From an uncultured Clostridia bacterium (lineage in GTDB: Bacteria > Bacillota > Clostridia > Oscillospirales > Ruminococcaceae), in assembly GCA_947625735.1 (NCBI GenBank), contig CANQPL010000003.1:58460-122459 (forward strand): DNA of 64,000 nt, given 5' to 3'. The position numbers and the translations under genes were made by a program. Numbering within the stretch: the stretch's first letter is position 1; the number at the start of each line of letters is the position of its first letter. Positions 1-10,113 of this stretch are shown here, piece after piece. The notes beneath the pieces were generated by a model. It was not told where the DNA came from. It did not search any database and was given only the letters and a program-made list of their open reading frames with translations.

Positions 1-256
1 GACCCTTGAGGTTCAGGACGATCTCTGTGACATCTTCCTTTACCCCGGGGATAGTTGATAATTCATGGTGTACGCCGTCGATCTTTACAGACGTGACAGC
101 AACACCGGGCAGCGAGGAGAGCAGTACACGTCTGAGACTGTTGCCCAGCGTTGTACCATAGCCGCGCTCTAAGGGAGCAAGAACGAACATACCGTAGGTG
201 CCGTTTTCAGCCAGCTTCACGGTATCTATTTCCGGCTTTTCGATTTTTTCAAGCAT
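1..256 (-). CDS. rpoA: RNA polymerase subunit alpha, N-terminal part (truncated by window edge)
   Basis: The first 85 codons of the alpha subunit are present; the rest lies beyond base 1. The translation begins [13 protein letters not shown] and contains the conserved alpha-NTD stretch [20 protein letters not shown] and later [15 protein letters not shown], which form the dimerisation and assembly surface for beta and beta'. The start at 256 is preceded by a GGAGG-type ribosome binding site. It follows rpsD by 63 bases, the standard end of the alpha operon; rplQ would be expected next, off the window. Confidence 0.95.
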   Translation of the reverse strand, partial: MLEKIEKPEIDTVKLAENGTYGMFVLAPLERGYGTTLGNSLRRVLLSSLPGVAVTSVKIDGVHHELSTIPGVKEDVTEIVLNLKG

Positions 257-319
257 TAATAAAACCCTCCTATATTCGCAGTATGACGTGTATTGCAGTG
301 TTTATCGCCGTGGGGACAA

Positions 320-916
320 TTACTTGGAGTACAGCTCGACGATAAGGTGTGTTTCTGTCTCGTAATCCAGATCCTCTGTCTTAGGACTTCTTACAACCTT
401 TGCAGAGAAATTGTCCTTGTCGGATTCCAGCCAGAGAGGAACAACTCTGCCTGCATTCTGCTCGATTATCTCCTTGAACTTCGCACTGTCACGGCTGCCC
501 TGATAAAGAGCGATCACATCGCCCTCCTTAACACGGTAGGAGGGAATATTGACTCTCTTGCCGTTTACGGTGAAATGTCTGTGGGAAACAAGCTGACGCG
601 CCTCACGTCTGGTAAGCGCATAGCCCATTCTGTAGACAACATTGTCAAGTCTGGATTCCAGTACAGTGATAAGGTTATCACCTGTCTTGCCCTCCATCTT
701 TTCGGCAATGGTGAAGTAATGACGGAAAGGCTTCTCCAGTACACCGTAGATGAATTTCAGCTTCTGCTTTTCCTTGAGCTGGATACCGTACTCGGAAACT
801 TTCTTTCTTCCGCCGTTGCCGGGGTTTCTGTTGGACTCCTTTGATACGCCCATTACCATGGGGCTGATACCCAGATATCTGCATCTTTTAAGGATAGGTT
901 CTTTATTCAAAGCCAT
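320..916 (-). CDS. rpsD: 30S ribosomal protein S4
   Basis: 198 aa, normal for S4, a primary 16S rRNA binder that nucleates 30S assembly. The C-terminal half carries the S4 RNA-binding domain (LDNVVYRMGYALTRREARQ, then HRHFTVNGKRVNIPS). The N-terminus has only one cysteine, so this is the zinc-free form rather than the four-cysteine form. It lies between rpsK and rpoA, as in other alpha operons. Confidence 0.97.
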   Translation of the reverse strand: MALNKEPILKRCRYLGISPMVMGVSKESNRNPGNGGRKKVSEYGIQLKEKQKLKFIYGVLEKPFRHYFTIAEKMEGKTGDNLITVLESRLDNVVYRMGYALTRREARQLVSHRHFTVNGKRVNIPSYRVKEGDVIALYQGSRDSAKFKEIIEQNAGRVVPLWLESDKDNFSAKVVRSPKTEDLDYETETHLIVELYSK

Positions 917-938
917 TTGTAATCACACCTCCTGTAAA

Positions 939-1340
939 TTAGACGCGTCTTCTCTTGGGAGGACGGCATCCGTTGTGGGGAATAGGAGTAACATCTTTAA
1001 TAAGTCTTACCTCAAGACCTACGCCCTGAAGCGCTCTTATTGCAGCCTCACGTCCTGCACCGGGACCCTTTACATAAACCTCAACGGTTTTAAGGCCATG
1101 CTCCATAGCTGCTCTTGCGGCAGTTTCTGCTGCTGTCTGAGCGGCAAAGGGAGTGGACTTCTTTGAGCCTCTGAAACCGAGACCGCCCGCTGATGCCCAT
1201 GAGATCGCATTTCCCTGTGTGTCTGTGATTGTAACTATAGTATTGTTGAAAGTGGACTGGATATGAACAGCTCCATTTTCAATGTTCTTGCGCTCTCTGC
1301 GCCTTCTGATAACGGTCTTTTTTCCCTTAGTCTGAGCCAT
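939..1340 (-). CDS. rpsK: 30S ribosomal protein S11
   Basis: 133 aa. S11 lines the mRNA exit side of the 30S platform. Diagnostic segments are [34 protein letters not shown] and the basic C-terminus PPKRRRV. The N-terminal tail is very basic ([12 protein letters not shown]). The start is preceded by AAGGAGG. It sits 14 bases after rpsM. Confidence 0.97.
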   Translation of the reverse strand: MAQTKGKKTVIRRRRERKNIENGAVHIQSTFNNTIVTITDTQGNAISWASAGGLGFRGSKKSTPFAAQTAAETAARAAMEHGLKTVEVYVKGPGAGREAAIRALQGVGLEVRLIKDVTPIPHNGCRPPKRRRV

Positions 1341-1354
1341 TGTTCAATCCCTCC

Positions 1355-1723
1355 TTACTTCTTCTTGTTAGCGATCGTCTTTACAGGACCCTTGCGTGTT
1401 CTTGCGTTTGTCTTGGTTCTCTGTCCTCTTACGGGCAGACCCTTGCGGTGACGAACGCCTCTGTAGCAGCCTATCTCCACCAGTCTCTTGATGTTAAGAG
1501 CAACATTTCTTCTCAGGTCGCCCTCAACGATCAGATTGTGGTCGATATAGTCACGAAGCTTTGCTACATCGTCCTCGGTAAGATCCTTTACTCTTGTATC
1601 AGGGTTTACACCTGTGCTTGCGAGTATTACATTCGCAGATTTACGACCGATACCGTAGATATAAGTAAGTCCGATCTCAACTCGCTTATTCTTCGGAAGG
1701 TCAACACCGGCAATTCTTGCCAT
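1355..1723 (-). CDS. rpsM: 30S ribosomal protein S13
   Basis: 122 aa beginning [14 protein letters not shown], the family N-terminus. An upstream in-frame ATG would add 25 non-conserved residues and is not used here because GGAGG lies just before 1723. The helix-two-turns-helix region ([15 protein letters not shown]) and basic C-tail ([15 protein letters not shown]) match S13, which contacts the P-site tRNA and the 50S head bridge. Confidence 0.97.
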   Translation of the reverse strand: MARIAGVDLPKNKRVEIGLTYIYGIGRKSANVILASTGVNPDTRVKDLTEDDVAKLRDYIDHNLIVEGDLRRNVALNIKRLVEIGCYRGVRHRKGLPVRGQRTKTNARTRKGPVKTIANKKK

Positions 1724-1822
1724 TTCAAAATACACCTCCGTATTATTCGGGGACATAGCCTGCCCCCCGGCTTTATATGGTATCCTTATTTCATGCACCG
1801 TTTGCCAGGCGCAGCAGCATTA

Positions 1823-1960
<138 letters not shown>

Positions 1961-1986
1961 TTAAATGTTTTAGCTGAAGGGGCATC

Positions 1987-2205
1987 TCACTTGGCGCGCC
2001 ATGTGATCCTGCCCTTAGTGAGATCATACGGGGACATTTCAACAGTTACCCTGTCTCCGGGAACGATCCTTATATAGTTCATTCTCAGTTTGCCCGATAC
2101 ATGAGCAAGGATCTTATGCCCGTTGGCAAGCTCTACCTGAAAATTGGCATTGGGGAGAGCCTCTATAACTGTACCCTCGATCTCAATAACATCTTCCTTA
2201 GACAA
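1987..2205 (-). CDS. infA: Translation initiation factor IF-1
   Basis: 72 aa, the canonical length. It is a single OB-fold (S1-like) domain that occupies the 30S A site during initiation. Recognisable segments are [33 protein letters not shown] and the end GRITWRAK. It lies between the KOW protein and rpmJ. Confidence 0.97.
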   Translation of the reverse strand: MSKEDVIEIEGTVIEALPNANFQVELANGHKILAHVSGKLRMNYIRIVPGDRVTVEMSPYDLTKGRITWRAK

Positions 2206-2227
2206 GCTGACAGCCTCCTTAGGGTAA

Positions 2228-2494
2228 TTATTCCGACTCTGTATTCTCCTTTGAGCGGGGCAGCGTGTAATCGGAAATTATCCGTCTGAGCCCCTTATCG
2301 GTGAGAGAGTCTGCATCAATTACAGTATTGGTAACTTTTATATGCTTTATTCGCTTTTTTTTGGGTGAAGCGATAGGGCGTTCCTTACCGTCTGCAATGT
2401 AGACGAAATCTCCCTCCCTTGCAAGGATCATGAGAAACTTCCCCTTGTCCCTGCCCGCCGCACTGCGGACGATCATTCCTCTGACCGGTTCCAT
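2228..2494 (-). CDS. KOW domain RNA-binding protein (L14e-like, unnamed)
   Basis: 88 aa. The first half is a KOW module ([20 protein letters not shown]), similar to that of eukaryotic-type L14e; the middle is very basic ([11 protein letters not shown]). A gene of this type between map and infA is common in Clostridia and is thought to encode a ribosome-associated RNA-binding protein. The exact role is not known. The position and spacing (12 bases after map, 22 before infA) show it belongs to the operon. Confidence 0.85.
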   Translation of the reverse strand: MEPVRGMIVRSAAGRDKGKFLMILAREGDFVYIADGKERPIASPKKKRIKHIKVTNTVIDADSLTDKGLRRIISDYTLPRSKENTESE

Positions 2495-2505
2495 TTTCGT
2501 TCACC

Positions 2506-3261
2506 TTACAGGGTGGGACGTGTCAGAAGCACAGGTCCGTTGGGTGTGATCGCTACTGTATGCTCAAAATGAGCGGAGAGTGAACCTGATCTTGTGAGAA
2601 CGGTCCAGCCGTCGGGAAGAACTTTCACCTCTGCGCCTTTTCCGTTTATCATCGGTTCAATGGCGATAGTCATTCCGTTTACAAGTCTGGGTCCGTGTCC
2701 CGCCTTGCCGAAATTCGGCACCTCGGGGGCTTCGTGGAGCTTTACCCCCACGCCGTGACCCACATAATCCCTGACCACGCCGTATCCGTGAGCCGTGCAG
2801 TGTTCCTCAACCGCATGGGAAATATCCCCTATGCGATGTCCTGCCACTGCCTGTTCGATGCCCTTGTACAGGCTTTCCTCGGTGACCCTCAGAAGCTCTG
2901 ATGCCTCATCGGAGATCCTGCCGACAGCAAACGTATAAGCCGTATCACCATGAAAGCCGCCGATAAACGCTCCCACATCTATGCTTACGATGTCGCCCTC
3001 CTTGATTATCTCCTTTTTTGAGGGGATACCGTGGATCACCTTATTGTTAAGGGATATGCACGCTGAGGCGGGGAATCCGCCGTATCCGAGAAAGGAGGGT
3101 GTGGCGCCGTGCTTTACGATGTAGTCGTGTATTATCTTGTCAAGCTCGTAGGTAGACATACCCGGCTTTATTGACTGTCCGCCGAAGTGGAGCGCATTTC
3201 CGGCAATTTCACCGGCAACACGCATTTTTTCCAGCTCGGACTCAGATTTCACACTTATCAT
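2506..3261 (-). CDS. map: Methionine aminopeptidase, type I
   Basis: 251 aa, the length of a type Ia enzyme without an N-terminal extension. It removes the initiator methionine from nascent proteins. The dimetal site residues fall in VSIDVGAFIGGFHGDTAYTF (two Asp), GHGVGVKLHEAP (His), AIEPMI (Glu) and FEHTVAI (Glu). It starts 15 bases after adk, the usual adk-map arrangement. Confidence 0.97.
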   Translation of the reverse strand: MISVKSESELEKMRVAGEIAGNALHFGGQSIKPGMSTYELDKIIHDYIVKHGATPSFLGYGGFPASACISLNNKVIHGIPSKKEIIKEGDIVSIDVGAFIGGFHGDTAYTFAVGRISDEASELLRVTEESLYKGIEQAVAGHRIGDISHAVEEHCTAHGYGVVRDYVGHGVGVKLHEAPEVPNFGKAGHGPRLVNGMTIAIEPMINGKGAEVKVLPDGWTVLTRSGSLSAHFEHTVAITPNGPVLLTRPTL

Positions 3262-3276
3262 TGCCTGTGACCTCTT

Positions 3277-3909
3277 TTACCCGTTCACTGCCTCAAGCAC
3301 GAGTTTCGTAGTATCTGCAACCTCCTGCTGACCCTCAACAGTCCTGAGCTTGCCCTTACCGCTGTAGAAGTCAACCAGAGGAGCAGTTGCCTCATGATAG
3401 GTTCTGAGTCTGTCGATGACAGTCTCGGGAGCATCGTCCTTGCGCTGTACCACATTGCCGCCGCACTTATCGCACTTGCCCTCGACCTTGGTGGGGTTAA
3501 ATTCGATATGATAGGTAGCTCCGCAGCTTTCGCATACTCTTCTGCCGCCCAGACGAGCCTTGATGCTCTCATCGGGAACGGAAATTTCAATTACCTTGTC
3601 TATTTGAACTCCCATAGCCTCCAGAGCCTCTGCCTGAGGTACTGTTCTCGGGAATCCGTCAAGAATGAAGCCGTTTTTGCAGTCGTCCTCGGCGATCCTG
3701 TCCTTGAGGATACCGATCACGACCTCATCGGGAACAAGTGCGCCTGCATCCATATATTCCTTTGCTTTAAGACCGCACTCGGTGCCGTTCTTTACTGCTG
3801 CTCTGAGGATATTGCCTGTGGAGATCTGCGGGATATTCAGGGTGGAGCTGATGACCTCAGCCTGTGTACCCTTGCCTGCGCCGGGAGCGCCTAAAAGTAT
3901 AAGATTCAT
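3277..3909 (-). CDS. adk: Adenylate kinase
   Basis: 210 aa. Interconverts ATP + AMP and 2 ADP. The P-loop is GAPGAGKGTQ at residues 7-16, the AMP-binding part includes QISTGNILR, and FILDGFPRT is the Asp-containing nucleotide motif. The lid carries four cysteines (CESCGATYH and CDKCGG), so it is the zinc-binding long form typical of Gram-positives. It lies between secY and map. Confidence 0.97.
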   Translation of the reverse strand: MNLILLGAPGAGKGTQAEVISSTLNIPQISTGNILRAAVKNGTECGLKAKEYMDAGALVPDEVVIGILKDRIAEDDCKNGFILDGFPRTVPQAEALEAMGVQIDKVIEISVPDESIKARLGGRRVCESCGATYHIEFNPTKVEGKCDKCGGNVVQRKDDAPETVIDRLRTYHEATAPLVDFYSGKGKLRTVEGQQEVADTTKLVLEAVNG

Positions 3910-3941
3910 AGCGAGTCTCCTTTCAAGTCGTTGATGTGGTA

Positions 3942-5252
3942 TTACTCAAGGAAACCTCTGTGATGACGCATCATCATCTGAGATTCGAGAGTTCTTGACG
4001 TTTCAAGTGCAACGCTTACTATGATGAGTATGGAGGTACCCGCCATTGAGAGCCTCATCTGAGGAACAGCCATATTAAAGAATATAGGCAGTACAGCGAT
4101 GATACCGAGACATACCGCACCGATAAGTGTTATCTTTGAAAGCACCCTTGAAATAAAGTCACTGGTGGGCTTGCCGGGTCTTATACCGGGTATGCCGCCG
4201 TTGCTCTGACGAAGATTATTCGCTATCTCAATGGGGTTGTACTGCATTGAAACGTAGAAATAGTTGAATGCGATAATGAGGATAAAGTAGATTACAGCAT
4301 ACCATATGCCGTTGAAGTTGAAGAAATTCAAGAAGCCGTTATAGAAGCGCTGCCAGAATGTCCAGTCCTCCACATTGCCTGTAGGTCTTGCAATAAACAT
4401 TTCCAGCGTCTGAGGTATGGACATGAATGCCATTGCGAAGATGATAGGCATAACGCCGCTCATTGCGATCTTTATGGGAATATGAGTGCTCTGACCGCCG
4501 TACTGCTTTCTTCCTACGATCCTCTTTGCGTACTGAATGGGGATACGTCTTTCTGCATTGTTCATAAGCACGATAAATCCTATCATGACAACATAAATAA
4601 GGAGAATGACGAGCATCCAGAGGTAATTATTCTTGTCAGCCTTGCCCTGTTCCATCATAGTTCTCAGGTCTGAGGGGATCCTTGCAACGATACCCGCAAA
4701 AAGGATAATTGAGATACCGTTTCCGATACCGTTTTCGTTGATAAGATTGCCCAGCCATACTATAAGGTTAGAGCCTGCTGTAAATACGCTGATGATAACA
4801 ATAGCTGTAAACACGCCCTCGAAGCCCGAGGTGTAAAGCACAGCTCCCTGATTGCGCATTGTGAGGTAGTAGGCGTAGCTCATAACAAGGGAAATACCGA
4901 GAGCCACAAATCCTGTGATCTTCTGAATGGTTTTCCTGCCCTCCTCGCCCTCTTTCTGGATATTCTCCAGATAGGGAATGGCGTAGGTCAGAAGCTGCAT
5001 TATGATAGATGCATTGATATAGGGCTGAATGGAAAGTGCAAATATTGTTCCGTTTGAAAGAGCGCCGCCCGAAAGCATATCAAGATAGCTGAAAATGCTG
5101 CCGCCCTCCGCAATGCCCGCAAGCTGTGAGGGATCAAGAAAGGGTACCGGAATAGCGCAGCCGAAACGGAAAATGACAATGATCAGTAATGTGTATAAGA
5201 GCTTTTTTTTCAGCTCAGGAGTTTTCCAAGCATTACGCAAGGTCTGAAACAC
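3942..5252 (-). CDS. secY: Protein translocase subunit SecY
   Basis: 436 aa with ten hydrophobic segments, the channel of the Sec translocon. The N-terminus is MFQTLRNAWKTPELKKK and the cytosolic loop contains RRIPIQYAKR; the plug/TM2 region has GGALSNGTIFALSIQPYI. The start is one base after the rplO stop, which suggests coupled translation. SecE is encoded separately near 29 kb. Confidence 0.97.
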   Translation of the reverse strand: MFQTLRNAWKTPELKKKLLYTLLIIVIFRFGCAIPVPFLDPSQLAGIAEGGSIFSYLDMLSGGALSNGTIFALSIQPYINASIIMQLLTYAIPYLENIQKEGEEGRKTIQKITGFVALGISLVMSYAYYLTMRNQGAVLYTSGFEGVFTAIVIISVFTAGSNLIVWLGNLINENGIGNGISIILFAGIVARIPSDLRTMMEQGKADKNNYLWMLVILLIYVVMIGFIVLMNNAERRIPIQYAKRIVGRKQYGGQSTHIPIKIAMSGVMPIIFAMAFMSIPQTLEMFIARPTGNVEDWTFWQRFYNGFLNFFNFNGIWYAVIYFILIIAFNYFYVSMQYNPIEIANNLRQSNGGIPGIRPGKPTSDFISRVLSKITLIGAVCLGIIAVLPIFFNMAVPQMRLSMAGTSILIIVSVALETSRTLESQMMMRHHRGFLE

Positions 5253-5253
5253 A

Positions 5254-5694
5254 TTACATCACCTCTGCCTTCCCGCCTGCTTTCTCAATTTTTTCCTTGG
5301 CGGAAGCAGAAAAAGCTGCTGCCTTAACGGTAAGATTCTTTGTAAGCTCACCGTTTCCAAGGATCTTGACGCCGTCATTTACCTTCTTTACAAGACCGCT
5401 TGCACGGAGAAGATCGGTATCAACAACAGTGCCGTCAACGAATCTTTCCAGATCGGAAACATTCACAACTGAATATTTTGTAGCGAATAAATTGTTGAAT
5501 CCTCTTTTAGGGATTCTTCTTGTCATGGGCATCTGACCGCCCTCGAAGCCGGGTCTTACGCCGCCGCCCGAGCGTGCATTCTGTCCCTTATGACCCTTGC
5601 CTGCGGTCTTTCCGTTGCCGGAGCCGTGACCTCTGCCTATTCTCTTGACTTCCTTTGTGGAGCCTGCGGCGGGAGAGAGTTCATATAACTTCAT
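5254..5694 (-). CDS. rplO: 50S ribosomal protein L15
   Basis: 146 aa. The glycine/arginine-rich N-terminus ([21 protein letters not shown]) and [17 protein letters not shown] are L15 signatures. L15 binds 23S rRNA late in 50S assembly. AGGAGG stands before the ATG at 5694. Confidence 0.97.
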   Translation of the reverse strand: MKLYELSPAAGSTKEVKRIGRGHGSGNGKTAGKGHKGQNARSGGGVRPGFEGGQMPMTRRIPKRGFNNLFATKYSVVNVSDLERFVDGTVVDTDLLRASGLVKKVNDGVKILGNGELTKNLTVKAAAFSASAKEKIEKAGGKAEVM

Positions 5695-5715
5695 TTTAAT
5701 CGCACCTCCTGTATT

Positions 5716-5889
5716 TTAAGCGTTTGTAACTTCTATGAGGTGGGAAATCTTTTTGATTTTACCCTGTACTGCGGCATTATCCTGCTGCGTTGTAGTATCG
5801 CCGATTTTTTTTAGACCGAGAGAATGAGCTGTAGCGATCTGGTCCTTCTTGCAGCTGTTAAGACTTCTTACAAGCTTAATATTAACCAT
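5716..5889 (-). CDS. rpmD: 50S ribosomal protein L30
   Basis: 57 aa, beginning MVNIKLVRSLNSCKKDQ. Two in-frame ATGs are near each other. The one at 5898 touches the GAGGAGG ribosome binding site with no spacer, while that at 5889 is nine bases away and matches the family start, so 5889 is chosen. Confidence 0.95.
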   Translation of the reverse strand: MVNIKLVRSLNSCKKDQIATAHSLGLKKIGDTTTQQDNAAVQGKIKKISHLIEVTNA

Positions 5890-5903
5890 TTCGTTCATCC
5901 TCC

Positions 5904-6404
5904 TCAGCCTAAAATTTCCTTGACAGACTTGCCTCTTACAGCAGCAACTTCCTTTGCGCTGCGAAGTCTGGAAAGACCCTCAAGAGTAGCTCTCACAACG
6001 TTGCACGCATTGTTGGAGCGAAGGGATTTCGTTCTGATATCCTTGATACCCGCAACTTCAAGCACCGCACGGACAGGACCGCCTGCGATAACACCTGTAC
6101 CGGGTGCAGCGGGCTTCATGAGAACTCTGCCTGCGCCGTATGCACCGATCACCTCGTGGGGAATGGAAGAACCTCTGAGAGAGATCTTGATGAGATTTTT
6201 CTTTGCGTCCTCGATACCCTTACGGATAGCATCGGGAACTTCTCCGGATTTACCGATACCGAAACCTACCGTACCATTGCCGTCGCCTACGACCACGAGA
6301 GCCGCAAACTTGAAGATACGTCCGCCCTTAACGGTTTTGGAAACTCTGTTAATGGCAACGACCTTTTCGGTAAGCTCGAGATTTGAAGCATCTATCTTAG
6401 CCAA
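5904..6404 (-). CDS. rpsE: 30S ribosomal protein S5
   Basis: 166 aa. The N-terminal double-stranded RNA-binding-like domain includes [20 protein letters not shown] and [13 protein letters not shown]; the C-terminal half has [18 protein letters not shown]5 helps shape the mRNA entry tunnel and decoding accuracy. It is 14 bases before rpmD. Confidence 0.97.
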   Translation of the reverse strand: MAKIDASNLELTEKVVAINRVSKTVKGGRIFKFAALVVVGDGNGTVGFGIGKSGEVPDAIRKGIEDAKKNLIKISLRGSSIPHEVIGAYGAGRVLMKPAAPGTGVIAGGPVRAVLEVAGIKDIRTKSLRSNNACNVVRATLEGLSRLRSAKEVAAVRGKSVKEILG

Positions 6405-6448
6405 AAGTGTGACCTCCTTATTAAAAGTGATCCGACCCGTTTACGGGA

Positions 6449-6808
6449 TCAGAAGTTAAGACCGCCCTGTCTTGCACCGTTTGCAAGCTCTGCCACTCTG
6501 CCGTGGTAGAGGTAGCCTGCTCTGTCGAATACAACATCGGTGATGCCCTTTTCCTTGGCAGCAGCAGCGATAGCCTCTCCTACCTTGAAAGCGCCCTCCT
6601 TGTTGCCGCCGTTGCCCTCGAAGCCCTTATCCATAGAGGAAGCGCTTGCAAGAGTAACGCCTGCTGTATCGTCAATGAGCTGTGCATAGATATGCTTTGC
6701 ACTGCGGAATACATTGAGTCTGGGGCAAGCAGCCGTGCCGCTTATCTTATAGCGGACTCTTGCCTGTCTCTTTGCTCTTGATTCCTTTCTGTTTATCTTT
6801 TTTACCAT
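6449..6808 (-). CDS. rplR: 50S ribosomal protein L18
   Basis: 119 aa beginning [19 protein letters not shown] three codons upstream (6817) lies too close to the GGGAG site; the ATG at 6808 has nine bases of spacing. [17 protein letters not shown] and the C-terminal [18 protein letters not shown] are typical. L18 carries 5S rRNA into the central protuberance with L5. Confidence 0.96.
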   Translation of the reverse strand: MVKKINRKESRAKRQARVRYKISGTAACPRLNVFRSAKHIYAQLIDDTAGVTLASASSMDKGFEGNGGNKEGAFKVGEAIAAAAKEKGITDVVFDRAGYLYHGRVAELANGARQGGLNF

Positions 6809-6905
6809 TAGTTTCAACTCCCTTTCAAACCGACGAATGGTAGTAATGGCACTGTCCCATTCGCCTACGTATTGACGGATCCATAAAATAACGCCCGAAA
6901 AGCGA

Positions 6906-7451
6906 TTACTTCTTGCCCTTGCCCGCTTTACCTTCCTTGCGGATTATTCTCTCGCCTGTGTAGCGGATACCCTTGCCCTTATAAGGCTCAGGGGGCTTCT
7001 TCTCACGGATCTCGGCAGCAAACTGTCCTACGACCTGCTTGTCGATGCCGTTTACCACGATCTTGTTGGCTGCGGGTACATCAATGGTAATGCCGTCAAT
7101 CTCGGGAACGATCACCTGATGAGAGTAACCCAGATTCATAACAAGATTCTTGCCCTGCTTCTGCGCTCTGTAACCTACGCCCTCGATGTCGAGGGATTTG
7201 GAAAAGCCGCTTGTAACGCCGTCAACCATGTTGTGAACGAGCGTCCTTGTAAGACCGTGAAGAGATTTGTGGAGCTTATCCTCAGAGGGGCGCTCAACGA
7301 TTATCTCGCTGCCCTCCAGCTTTATTATCATATCCTTGTGAAAGGTTTTTTCCAGTGTGCCCTTGGGACCCTTTACGGTAACGGTTGTGCCGTCGATCTT
7401 AACATCAACGCCCGCAGGAACAGCAATGGGCTTTCTGCCTATTCTTGACAT
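6906..7451 (-). CDS. rplF: 50S ribosomal protein L6
   Basis: 181 aa starting [17 protein letters not shown], the family N-terminus, with GGAGG just upstream; the 16 residues in front of it are non-conserved and overlap rpsH. Two L6 repeats are visible, and the end [20 protein letters not shown] is diagnostic. The 97-base gap to rplR contains a CGAATGG/CCATTCG hairpin. Confidence 0.97.
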   Translation of the reverse strand: MSRIGRKPIAVPAGVDVKIDGTTVTVKGPKGTLEKTFHKDMIIKLEGSEIIVERPSEDKLHKSLHGLTRTLVHNMVDGVTSGFSKSLDIEGVGYRAQKQGKNLVMNLGYSHQVIVPEIDGITIDVPAANKIVVNGIDKQVVGQFAAEIREKKPPEPYKGKGIRYTGERIIRKEGKAGKGKK

Positions 7452-7464
7452 TGTACGTTCCTCC

Positions 7465-7863
7465 TTACCATATGAATGCAAGGACTTCGCCGCCGACATG
7501 AAGCTCTCTTGCCTTCTTGTCGGTCATGACACCCTTTGAGGTGGACACGATGGCAATGCCGAGGCCCTTCATGACCTTGGGCATATCCTCGCAGCTTGAG
7601 TAGATACGCAGACCGGGCTTTGAAACTCTGCGCAGTCCCGTAATGACCTGAGATTTGTTTTCGCCGTACTTCAGGGTGATCCTGATGATACCCTGTCTGC
7701 CGTCATCTATTATCTGATAGCTCTTGATATAGCCTTCATCAACAAGGATCTGTGTGATCGCTTTCTTGATATTGGAAGCGGGAACGTCAACAGTGGGGTG
7801 CTTTGCGGTGTTGGCGTTACGGATCCTGGTGAGGATATCAGCGATTGAATCGGTAATTTGCAT
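7465..7863 (-). CDS. rpsH: 30S ribosomal protein S8
   Basis: 132 aa. [22 protein letters not shown] at the start and [14 protein letters not shown] near the end are family signatures. S8 binds helix 21 of 16S rRNA; in E. coli it also represses the spc operon through its mRNA, but no such site was identified here. Confidence 0.97.
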   Translation of the reverse strand: MQITDSIADILTRIRNANTAKHPTVDVPASNIKKAITQILVDEGYIKSYQIIDDGRQGIIRITLKYGENKSQVITGLRRVSKPGLRIYSSCEDMPKVMKGLGIAIVSTSKGVMTDKKARELHVGGEVLAFIW

Positions 7864-7892
7864 ACCTGTAACCTCCTTATAAACTCAGCAGC

Positions 7893-8078
7893 TTACCAGC
7901 TTGCCTTCTTAACGCCGGGGATCTGACCCTTGTGAGCAAGCTCCCTGAAGCAGATCCTGCAAATGCCGAACTTTCTCATGTAGGAATGAGGTCTGCCGCA
8001 GATCTTGCATCTGTTGTATTCTCTGGTGGAGAACTTCTGGGGTCTCTGCTGTTTGATTTTCATTGAAGTTTTAGCCAT
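7893..8078 (-). CDS. rpsN: 30S ribosomal protein S14, zinc-binding type
   Basis: 61 aa starting [16 protein letters not shown]. The four cysteines in [20 protein letters not shown] form a zinc ribbon, so this is the short C+ S14. A 25-residue upstream in-frame extension is not conserved and is left out. It lies between rplE and rpsH. Confidence 0.96.
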   Translation of the reverse strand: MAKTSMKIKQQRPQKFSTREYNRCKICGRPHSYMRKFGICRICFRELAHKGQIPGVKKASW

Positions 8079-8100
8079 TTTAATGATCTCCTCCCCAAAA

Positions 8101-8643
8101 TTACTTTGCGAAGGGAGCGCCCATCTGAGTAAGCAGCTCTTTCGCTTCTTCATCGGTATTGGCAGTGGTGATGATATTGATATCCATGCCTCTTACCTTG
8201 TCGATCTTATCGTACTCGATCTCAGGGAAGATAAGCTGCTCCTTGATACCTGTGGAGTAGTTTCCTCTGCCGTCGAAGGAGTTTCCGTTTATTCCTCTGA
8301 AGTCACGTACACGGGGGAACGCAACATTGAAAAGTCTGTCTAAAAATTCGTACATCTTTTCGCCTCTCAGAGTGACCTTTACGCCGATAGGCATACCCTC
8401 ACGGATCTTGAAGTTTGCCACCGACTTTTTAGCACGGCAGACAACAGGCTTCTGTCCTGTGATAAGGGAAAGGTCGTTTACGATAGCGTCGATGATCTTG
8501 GAATTGTCTTTAGCCTCGCCTGCGCCGACGTTGATAACTACCTTGTCGATCTTAGGGATCTGCATAACGCTCTTGTAGCCGAACTTCTTCATAAGCGAGG
8601 GAGCTACTGTGCTGACATATAACTCTTTCAGATTTGCTGCCAT
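8101..8643 (-). CDS. rplE: 50S ribosomal protein L5
   Basis: 180 aa, the usual length. It binds 5S rRNA and contacts the P-site tRNA. Signatures are [30 protein letters not shown] and [23 protein letters not shown] before the ATG; 18 bases after rplX. Confidence 0.97.
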   Translation of the reverse strand: MAANLKELYVSTVAPSLMKKFGYKSVMQIPKIDKVVINVGAGEAKDNSKIIDAIVNDLSLITGQKPVVCRAKKSVANFKIREGMPIGVKVTLRGEKMYEFLDRLFNVAFPRVRDFRGINGNSFDGRGNYSTGIKEQLIFPEIEYDKIDKVRGMDINIITTANTDEEAKELLTQMGAPFAK

Positions 8644-8661
8644 CTTAGGTAACTCCTTTCA

Positions 8662-8988
8662 TCAATAAGCTTTGCCGCAGTCTGCGTGCTTGCAGACTCT
8701 GGACTTTTTGCCGTTCTCATCGAATTTGTGAGCAAGTCTTGTGGGCTTGCCGCAGTGAGGGCATACAGCCATTACCTTGCAGGCATACATGGGAGCCTCG
8801 CACTTTACGATGCCGCCCTGCTGTCCCATCTGACGGGGCTTTACGTGCTTTGTAACGATGTTGAGTCCCTCAATGATGACCTTCTGCTCCTTGGGAGATA
8901 CCTCAAGCACCTTGCCCTTCTTGCCCTTATCCTTGCCGGAAAGAACGATAACGGTATCGCCTGTCTTAACGTGTAACTTCTTGTTCAT
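8662..8988 (-). CDS. rplX: 50S ribosomal protein L24
   Basis: 108 aa. The N-terminal KOW motif is [20 protein letters not shown]. The C-terminus has a CPHCGKPTR...CKHADC cysteine pattern resembling a zinc ribbon, a variation seen in many clostridial L24 proteins. L24 is one of the first proteins bound to the 5' end of 23S rRNA. Confidence 0.96.
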   Translation of the reverse strand: MNKKLHVKTGDTVIVLSGKDKGKKGKVLEVSPKEQKVIIEGLNIVTKHVKPRQMGQQGGIVKCEAPMYACKVMAVCPHCGKPTRLAHKFDENGKKSRVCKHADCGKAY

Positions 8989-9006
8989 CTTAGCCGCACC
9001 TCCTGA

Positions 9007-9375
9007 TCAAAGGACTTCCGGAGCAAGGGAGAGGATCTTTATATAATCCTTTTCTCTGAGCTCTCTTGCAACAGGTCCGAAGATACGAGTTCCTCTGGGG
9101 GTCTTGTCCTCTCTGATGATGACTGCCGCATTTTCGTCAAAACGGATATATGTTCCGTCCTCTCTGCGAAGTCCCTTTGCCGAGCGAACGATGACTGCCT
9201 TTACAACGTCGCCCTTTTTAACAACGCCGCCCGGTGTTGCTTTTTTGACCGAAGCAACAACAACGTCGCCGATGTTGGCATATCTTCTGCGTGTACCGCC
9301 CAGAACTCTTATGCACATCAGCTCCTTGGCGCCTGTATTGTCAGCGACCTTCAAATAAGTCTGCATCTGTATCAC
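9007..9375 (-). CDS. rplN: 50S ribosomal protein L14
   Basis: 122 aa, [20 protein letters not shown] at the start and [23 protein letters not shown] at the end, both typical. It is the first gene behind the internal promoter at 9529-9557, with a leader of about 150 bases in between. Confidence 0.97.
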   Translation of the reverse strand: MIQMQTYLKVADNTGAKELMCIRVLGGTRRRYANIGDVVVASVKKATPGGVVKKGDVVKAVIVRSAKGLRREDGTYIRFDENAAVIIREDKTPRGTRIFGPVARELREKDYIKILSLAPEVL

Positions 9376-9528
9376 AGCGCATTAACTCCTTCCTTTTAAC
9401 AGCGAATAACGGTATTCGACAGTTTTCGCCCGTCGGATACCGGTCATCACAATAAAATTTTGATCACCTTACACGTCGCCGTGCGTTTCCTGCGCCATTC
9501 CGCAGTTACTTGCACGACAACATATAAG

Positions 9529-9557
9529 ATTATATCATATAAGATCACGTTTGTCAA
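9529..9557 (-). promoter_or_regulatory. Consensus SigA promoter inside the spc cluster (before rplN)
   Basis: On the minus strand TTGACA (9552-9557) and TATAAT (9529-9534) are separated by exactly 17 bases, a perfect match to the housekeeping consensus. Transcription would begin near 9522 and run into rplN about 147 bases later. It separates rpsQ, whose stop is at 9637, from rplN. The rest of the 9376-9636 gap is AT-rich and has no gene. Confidence 0.85.
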
Positions 9558-9636
9558 GGGGAAAACGGAAAATATTTTTTATAAATTTTCCTGTTCTCTT
9601 TCATCAAAAAGTGTACATAAGCAACAATACCGCTTA

Positions 9637-9900
9637 TTACTTAGCCTTTTCGATGATCTCAACAAGTCTCCATCTCTTGTCCTTAGAAAGAGGACGGGTC
9701 TCCATGATCTCAACTCTGTCGCCTATATTGCAGACATTATTTTCATCATGAGCCTTAAGTCTGATGGTTCTCTTTACGATCTTCTTGTAAAGAGGGTGCT
9801 TCACATTATCCTGAATGGCAACCACGATCGTCTTATCCATTTTGTTGGAAACGACCTTGCCTACTCTTGTCTTTCTCAGGTTTCTTTCAGTATCAGCCAT
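9637..9900 (-). CDS. rpsQ: 30S ribosomal protein S17
   Basis: 87 aa. An OB-fold primary 16S rRNA binder. [20 protein letters not shown] and [20 protein letters not shown] are diagnostic. It is followed by an unusually long 261-base gap with a promoter, where rplN would normally follow almost directly. Confidence 0.97.
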   Translation of the reverse strand: MADTERNLRKTRVGKVVSNKMDKTIVVAIQDNVKHPLYKKIVKRTIRLKAHDENNVCNIGDRVEIMETRPLSKDKRWRLVEIIEKAK

Positions 9901-9918
9901 TGTAATGTCCTCCCTTCC

Positions 9919-10113
9919 TTACTTCTTGAGCTCGTTTTCACGAATGATCGTCTTAACTCTTGCAATATCCTTTTTTACGTCCTTAAGGCGTGCAGGATTT
10001 TCGAGCTGGTTCACGGTATGCTGAAAACGAAGGGCAAAAAGCTCCTTCTTCAGGTCAACGAGCTTGTTCTCCAGCTCTGCGGCAGTCAAATCTCTGATCT
10101 CAGAAGCCTTCAT
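9919..10113 (-). CDS. rpmC: 50S ribosomal protein L29
   Basis: 64 aa, a two-helix protein at the peptide exit tunnel. [18 protein letters not shown] and [20 protein letters not shown] are typical. Its start overlaps the rplP stop by one base (TAATG-like coupling). Confidence 0.96.
   Translation of the reverse strand: MKASEIRDLTAAELENKLVDLKKELFALRFQHTVNQLENPARLKDVKKDIARVKTIIRENELKK

Noticed and set aside
750..1166. Plus-strand open frames throughout the ribosomal cluster
   Set aside because: They are antisense shadows of conserved ribosomal genes, with low-complexity hydrophobic or cysteine-rich translations.
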